A stretch of DNA of 25,195 bases from positions 1-25,195 of IMG/VR virus record IMGVR_UViG_3300037088_000153; one strand, written 5' to 3'. Both the position numbers and the translations under genes were made by a program. Origin of the DNA: a virus. The notes under the pieces are model-generated. The model searched no databases. It worked only from the letters and a program-made list of their open reading frames with translations, and was not told the origin of the DNA. Below, piece by piece: positions 22,404-25,195 of the stretch (position 1 is the first letter of the stretch; each line of letters opens with the position of its first letter).

Positions 22404-22841
22404 ATGCCAAAGTACGCATTCGAATGTCAGTTGTGCAAGACTAGATTTGAACGAACCTTGAAGATGGGGGAGCACCCAACCCACGAATGTCCGTCCTGTG
22501 GTGATGAAGCTCCTAGATTATTCTCTGGGACTGGGTTCGGGTTTGGCTTCGCACCTGGGGGTTCGGCGCCGGCTAACTCAGGGGTTCATGACCAGGATTA
22601 TCCTACAGCTGATAAGGTTGTGGGACGTAGTGCCGAGGAACGTTGGAATACCTATAGGAATCGAGACTTGGTCAAAAAGGAAGTACGTAGAGTAGGGGGA
22701 AATCAAGCCATCTCTAGGATAGATGGTGAGGGTTATGTTGATTATTCGACAATGAGCCCTCCGGAAAGAGAAGCAAGAGGGAGACTTGTTGATTACGCTG
22801 TGAAAGTTGAGAGGCAACCTGAAGTGAAAGTCGGCCATTAG
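22404..22841 (+). CDS. FmdB-type zinc-ribbon protein
   Basis: This 145-residue protein begins with a short zinc ribbon of the FmdB type: MPKYAFEC, Cys pairs C8-x-x-C11 and C29-P-S-C32, then a R-L-F-S-G-T-G-F-G-F segment. FmdB-like ribbons are usually annotated as putative regulatory proteins, but small phage versions are common among tail genes. The rest of the protein (about 60-145) is charged and helical with R-S-A-E-E-R-W, a glycine/tyrosine stretch and M-S-P-P-E-R-E-A-R-G. The ATG at 22404 is preceded by only a weak GAG-containing site. It is sandwiched between a tail-terminator-like gene and the sheath gene, so a role in tail assembly, or as a zinc-stabilised structural adaptor, is as likely as transcriptional regulation. 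Confidence 0.8.
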   Translation: MPKYAFECQLCKTRFERTLKMGEHPTHECPSCGDEAPRLFSGTGFGFGFAPGGSAPANSGVHDQDYPTADKVVGRSAEERWNTYRNRDLVKKEVRRVGGNQAISRIDGEGYVDYSTMSPPEREARGRLVDYAVKVERQPEVKVGH

Positions 22842-23086
22842 TAGGCCTTTTCCTAAGAGCTGATCCGAAGTTTCTCTAATATTCGGTGCGAGCTCAATAC
22901 TTCACTTGTAACTTCATTAACTCGAAAAAGGCAACCTACCACTTCAAAAAGTGAGACTGCCTTGTAGGCCCAGACTGATAGATCGGATCGGAAGTAGAAA
23001 CTAAGACCCTAAATCTCCAAAACCCAAATCAAATTAGACCAGACCCTAGATGTAGATCCGTTGTTTGTTAGCCAGGAGATTAGTTT
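22842..23086 (+). promoter_or_regulatory. Non-coding leader upstream of the tail sheath gene
   Basis: This 245 bp gap is one of the largest in the plus-strand run. It contains a two-part stem-loop at 22928-22963: AAGGCA pairs with TGCCTT, enclosing CACTT-CAAA-AAGTG. An alternative pairing, CCTAC (22935-22939) with GTAGG (22964-22968), would compete with the outer stem. CCGAA at 22865-22869 can pair with TTCGG at 22882-22886. No U-tract follows these. AGGAGA (23074-23079) is the ribosome binding site for ATG 23087. A late promoter or leader regulation is possible, but no clear promoter was identified. Confidence 0.45.
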
Positions 23087-25195
23087 ATGTCGATGGGCCC
23101 CTTCTCAACATATGTTCCGCCAGGTGTTTACTCCCGCACGTTGACCGATGCGAATGTGGCTGCTCTAGTAGCAGGTCTGCGCATCCCGGCCATCATTGGA
23201 GTTGGTCAAGAAGAGCTTGAGCAAGACGACCTCGAGATGGTTAGGGGTTCTTCTTCAACTCTTGATGAGCAGATCATCAACGAGGACGTAAGTGTTCAAT
23301 GGATTGTTGACAATACCAACCCAAGCAACCCGATTCTTGGTGTTCAGGATGGCAGCCGAGTACAGTTCAAGGTCAGGAACTTCCCGGTTGTTGACGGTGA
23401 GGGTTTTGGACGAATCACTAATGATGTTCGAACCATCAGTGTTACCGTTAATGGTTCCCCAGTTGCCCTTGGGGCCCTGATTGGGAACACGGGGTTGGTC
23501 ACTCTACAGATCCCAACTCAACCCATGGATACTGTTCGGGTAACCTACTTCTTCCACCGTGCAGACACGGCATTCACGGACGACCTGTCAAGTCAGGTTT
23601 CCTCGACCCCACCCATTCTGATTACGCCTGGGTTTGAGAACTTCGCAATCGTGGCTGGCTCCAATGATACTCTGCAGATTACCCTAGATGGTGGTGTACA
23701 GAAGACCGTCATCTTCCTGCCGGCAGCTGCTGCTACCGCGGCGAGCCTCAAGACTCAGATTGATCCGGTTCTCGGGATCGGTGTTGCAGGGGTGTTCACC
23801 GATAACCTAGGGCAGAACCACCTCCAGTTCACCTCATCATCTTCGATTCTGATTGGTTCGGGTAATGCCAACGGGATTCTTGGACTCAGTGCGGGTCAAC
23901 TGGTGAGTGGCAATACTCAGTTCAGAGTATTTCAGCGACCGGTTGTGGATGGTTCTTCCGGCGGCATCACGACCACTGACACCTCGAAGGTTGTGGTTAA
24001 GGTCAATAACGTCCAGGTAATTCCGACTGCTCTCGACGGAACCAACGGCATTGTGACTTTGGCGATAGCACCCCCTCCAGGGGCTACTGTTGTGGTCAAC
24101 TATTTCTCCAATACGTGGCAGGACACTTTCGACTACCTCCCCAACCCCTTGGTGACCAACGTCATTAGGGCTGGGATCAGTCCAGGTAGGTCGGACTACA
24201 TCCAGGGTGCAGACTTCGTGATCATGAATCCAAGTCCGGATGTCTCGATCGTTCATTGGGGTACCAGTTACTCAGTTTCCTCAACCCTCAATACCCCAGG
24301 TGCTGAAGCTTTCGATAGCTCTCAGATCATCCCGACCTTGGTCGATGACAAGTTGTATTTAGTTCCTTGCACGAACTTCATCGACACCTCTACAATACCG
24401 GCTCAGGTCAGCAGCACTGTATTTCTTCTGCCTGAGGTCCCAACGACCGGTAACGGCCGAGACACACCTCTGGGTCTTAATACATTCAATGCGGTTGCCA
24501 ACAGTCGTCAAGACCTCATCACGAACCGCCCCGACCTGGTTATTGCCAGGGTAGGTCGAACTCTTGGTGACGCTCTTGGTAGACCGGCAGCCAAGGTCAT
24601 TGCGGTAGACGGCCCCAACCGGAAGATTACCATCAAGGATCCAATCCCGGCGGACTGGAAGGTGTTCGCTACCTTCTACTACAATCGTATTGTAGACGAC
24701 ACCTACATCTTGACCAATCAGGTTCCAGGACCAATTGGTGTGGGACAGTACCTGGTTTTCTCATCCCTCCTGAACAAGAACCTGTACCAGGTTCGGTTTG
24801 TAGGCAAGAGTGGTGGCCCGACTATTCAGTGGCCTCGTGGGGTTGAATTCATCCCAGATGCCATGTATGCCGATACTGGAACACCAGTATCGGAGACCAT
24901 TACGGTCACCTTCAGTACGGCTGCAGCTCGTAATGCTGTGTTTACGAATGAGGGGGCAGCTCCTTACTCGTTCTACACCCAGTCTGAGACCTGGAGAACC
25001 CTTGTCCAAGGGCCCACCCCGTACACAACGAACTTGTCTACAGCGGCACCCGCGGCTCTTGTGAGCCATGCTGTTACGCTAACCGGTGCCAACGTTGTGT
25101 TCACTCTTGGTGTGAACGATGTATTCAACCTCACCATTGACGGGGTTGATAAGACTGTCACCCTCCTGACAACGGATACCCCAGCAAACACAGCT
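23087..25195 (+). CDS. Large tail sheath protein, N-terminal 703 residues (truncated by window end)
   Basis: The frame is open from ATG 23087 to the last base (703 codons). AGGAGA (23074-23079) lies 7 bases upstream. The N-terminus S-T-Y-V-P-P-G-V-Y (residues 7-15), then A-G-L-R-I-P-A-I-I-G-V-G (29-40), is characteristic of contractile tail sheath proteins of large myoviruses. The rest in view is modular and beta-rich. One Ig-like unit (about 100-166) is repeated at about 285-352 (both start PVVDG and end in V-x-Y-F with D-T-F or T-D-D). A hook/flagellin-type unit at about 187-275 (L-Q-I-T-L-D-G-G, G-S-G-N-A-N) seems to recur from about 664. A related V-F-A-T-F-Y-Y strand lies near 525. The conserved C-terminal sheath core is not yet reached, so the full protein is likely well above the ~650-residue T4 size. 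It forms the contractile outer tail layer. Confidence 0.8.
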   Translation, partial: MSMGPFSTYVPPGVYSRTLTDANVAALVAGLRIPAIIGVGQEELEQDDLEMVRGSSSTLDEQIINEDVSVQWIVDNTNPSNPILGVQDGSRVQFKVRNFPVVDGEGFGRITNDVRTISVTVNGSPVALGALIGNTGLVTLQIPTQPMDTVRVTYFFHRADTAFTDDLSSQVSSTPPILITPGFENFAIVAGSNDTLQITLDGGVQKTVIFLPAAAATAASLKTQIDPVLGIGVAGVFTDNLGQNHLQFTSSSSILIGSGNANGILGLSAGQLVSGNTQFRVFQRPVVDGSSGGITTTDTSKVVVKVNNVQVIPTALDGTNGIVTLAIAPPPGATVVVNYFSNTWQDTFDYLPNPLVTNVIRAGISPGRSDYIQGADFVIMNPSPDVSIVHWGTSYSVSSTLNTPGAEAFDSSQIIPTLVDDKLYLVPCTNFIDTSTIPAQVSSTVFLLPEVPTTGNGRDTPLGLNTFNAVANSRQDLITNRPDLVIARVGRTLGDALGRPAAKVIAVDGPNRKITIKDPIPADWKVFATFYYNRIVDDTYILTNQVPGPIGVGQYLVFSSLLNKNLYQVRFVGKSGGPTIQWPRGVEFIPDAMYADTGTPVSETITVTFSTAAARNAVFTNEGAAPYSFYTQSETWRTLVQGPTPYTTNLSTAAPAALVSHAVTLTGANVVFTLGVNDVFNLTIDGVDKTVTLLTTDTPANTA

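Noticed and set aside
22842-23086. tRNA or other structured RNA gene in the sheath leader
   Set aside because: No T-arm consensus, no cloverleaf and no acceptor stem could be formed; only short hairpins are present.
23837-25191. Minus-strand open frames opposite the sheath gene
   Set aside because: The plus-strand sheath frame is continuous through this region to the window end; the antisense frames carry no signatures.

Overview
This window looks like part of the genome of a large tailed double-stranded DNA bacteriophage with a contractile tail (myovirus morphology). The evidence is a long run of closely spaced same-strand virion genes, a tail-sheath-like N-terminus at the right end, fibre-type and neck-type proteins, a free-standing homing endonuclease and several bulky accessory genes. 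I see no tRNA, rRNA, integrase, transposase or CRISPR array. Base composition is close to balanced throughout and gives no clear host signal, so the host is left open.

Layout. (1) 1-6675 is a glycosyltransferase island. Two plus-strand genes (the first cut by the window edge) converge, with a 20 bp overlap, on two minus-strand genes. One minus-strand gene fuses a methyltransferase-like domain to a GT-A glycosyltransferase. The other encodes a 1335-residue protein with five GT-A-type domains in tandem. (2) 6676-6960 is the divergent intergenic region. (3) 6961-13146 is a plus-strand run of small and medium virion-type genes: Ig-like proteins, a fibre-type protein, a DUF5659-like protein, two pairs of paralogous beta-rich proteins and a probable head/neck protein. 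(4) 13197-14732 is a homing endonuclease with zinc fingers, a long array of degenerate repeats and a Vsr-like nuclease domain. (5) 15009-17969 encodes a small coiled-coil protein, a Cys4 neck-like protein, an HK97-gp10-like protein and a linker/coiled-coil protein. (6) 18004-21201 is an unusual accessory block: a protein made of four ~50-residue modules but split by a +1 frame change, a Dps-type ferritin-like protein translationally coupled to it, and an actin/Hsp70-fold ATPase homologue with a degraded phosphate-2 motif. (7) 21291-25195 holds a tail-terminator-like protein, an FmdB-type zinc-ribbon protein, a structured leader and the first 703 codons of a very large tail sheath protein carrying inserted beta-rich modules.

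How it fits together (inference): the plus-strand genes probably belong to late transcription units that build the head-tail neck, tail and surface fibres. The glycosyltransferase island may decorate virion proteins or a host or phage glycan. The Dps-like and actin-like proteins sit inside the structural gene order, so they may act during assembly, genome protection or intracellular organisation rather than early metabolism. The parts most worth following up are the five-domain glycosyltransferase, the modular frame-broken gene with its coupled Dps gene, and the actin-like gene.
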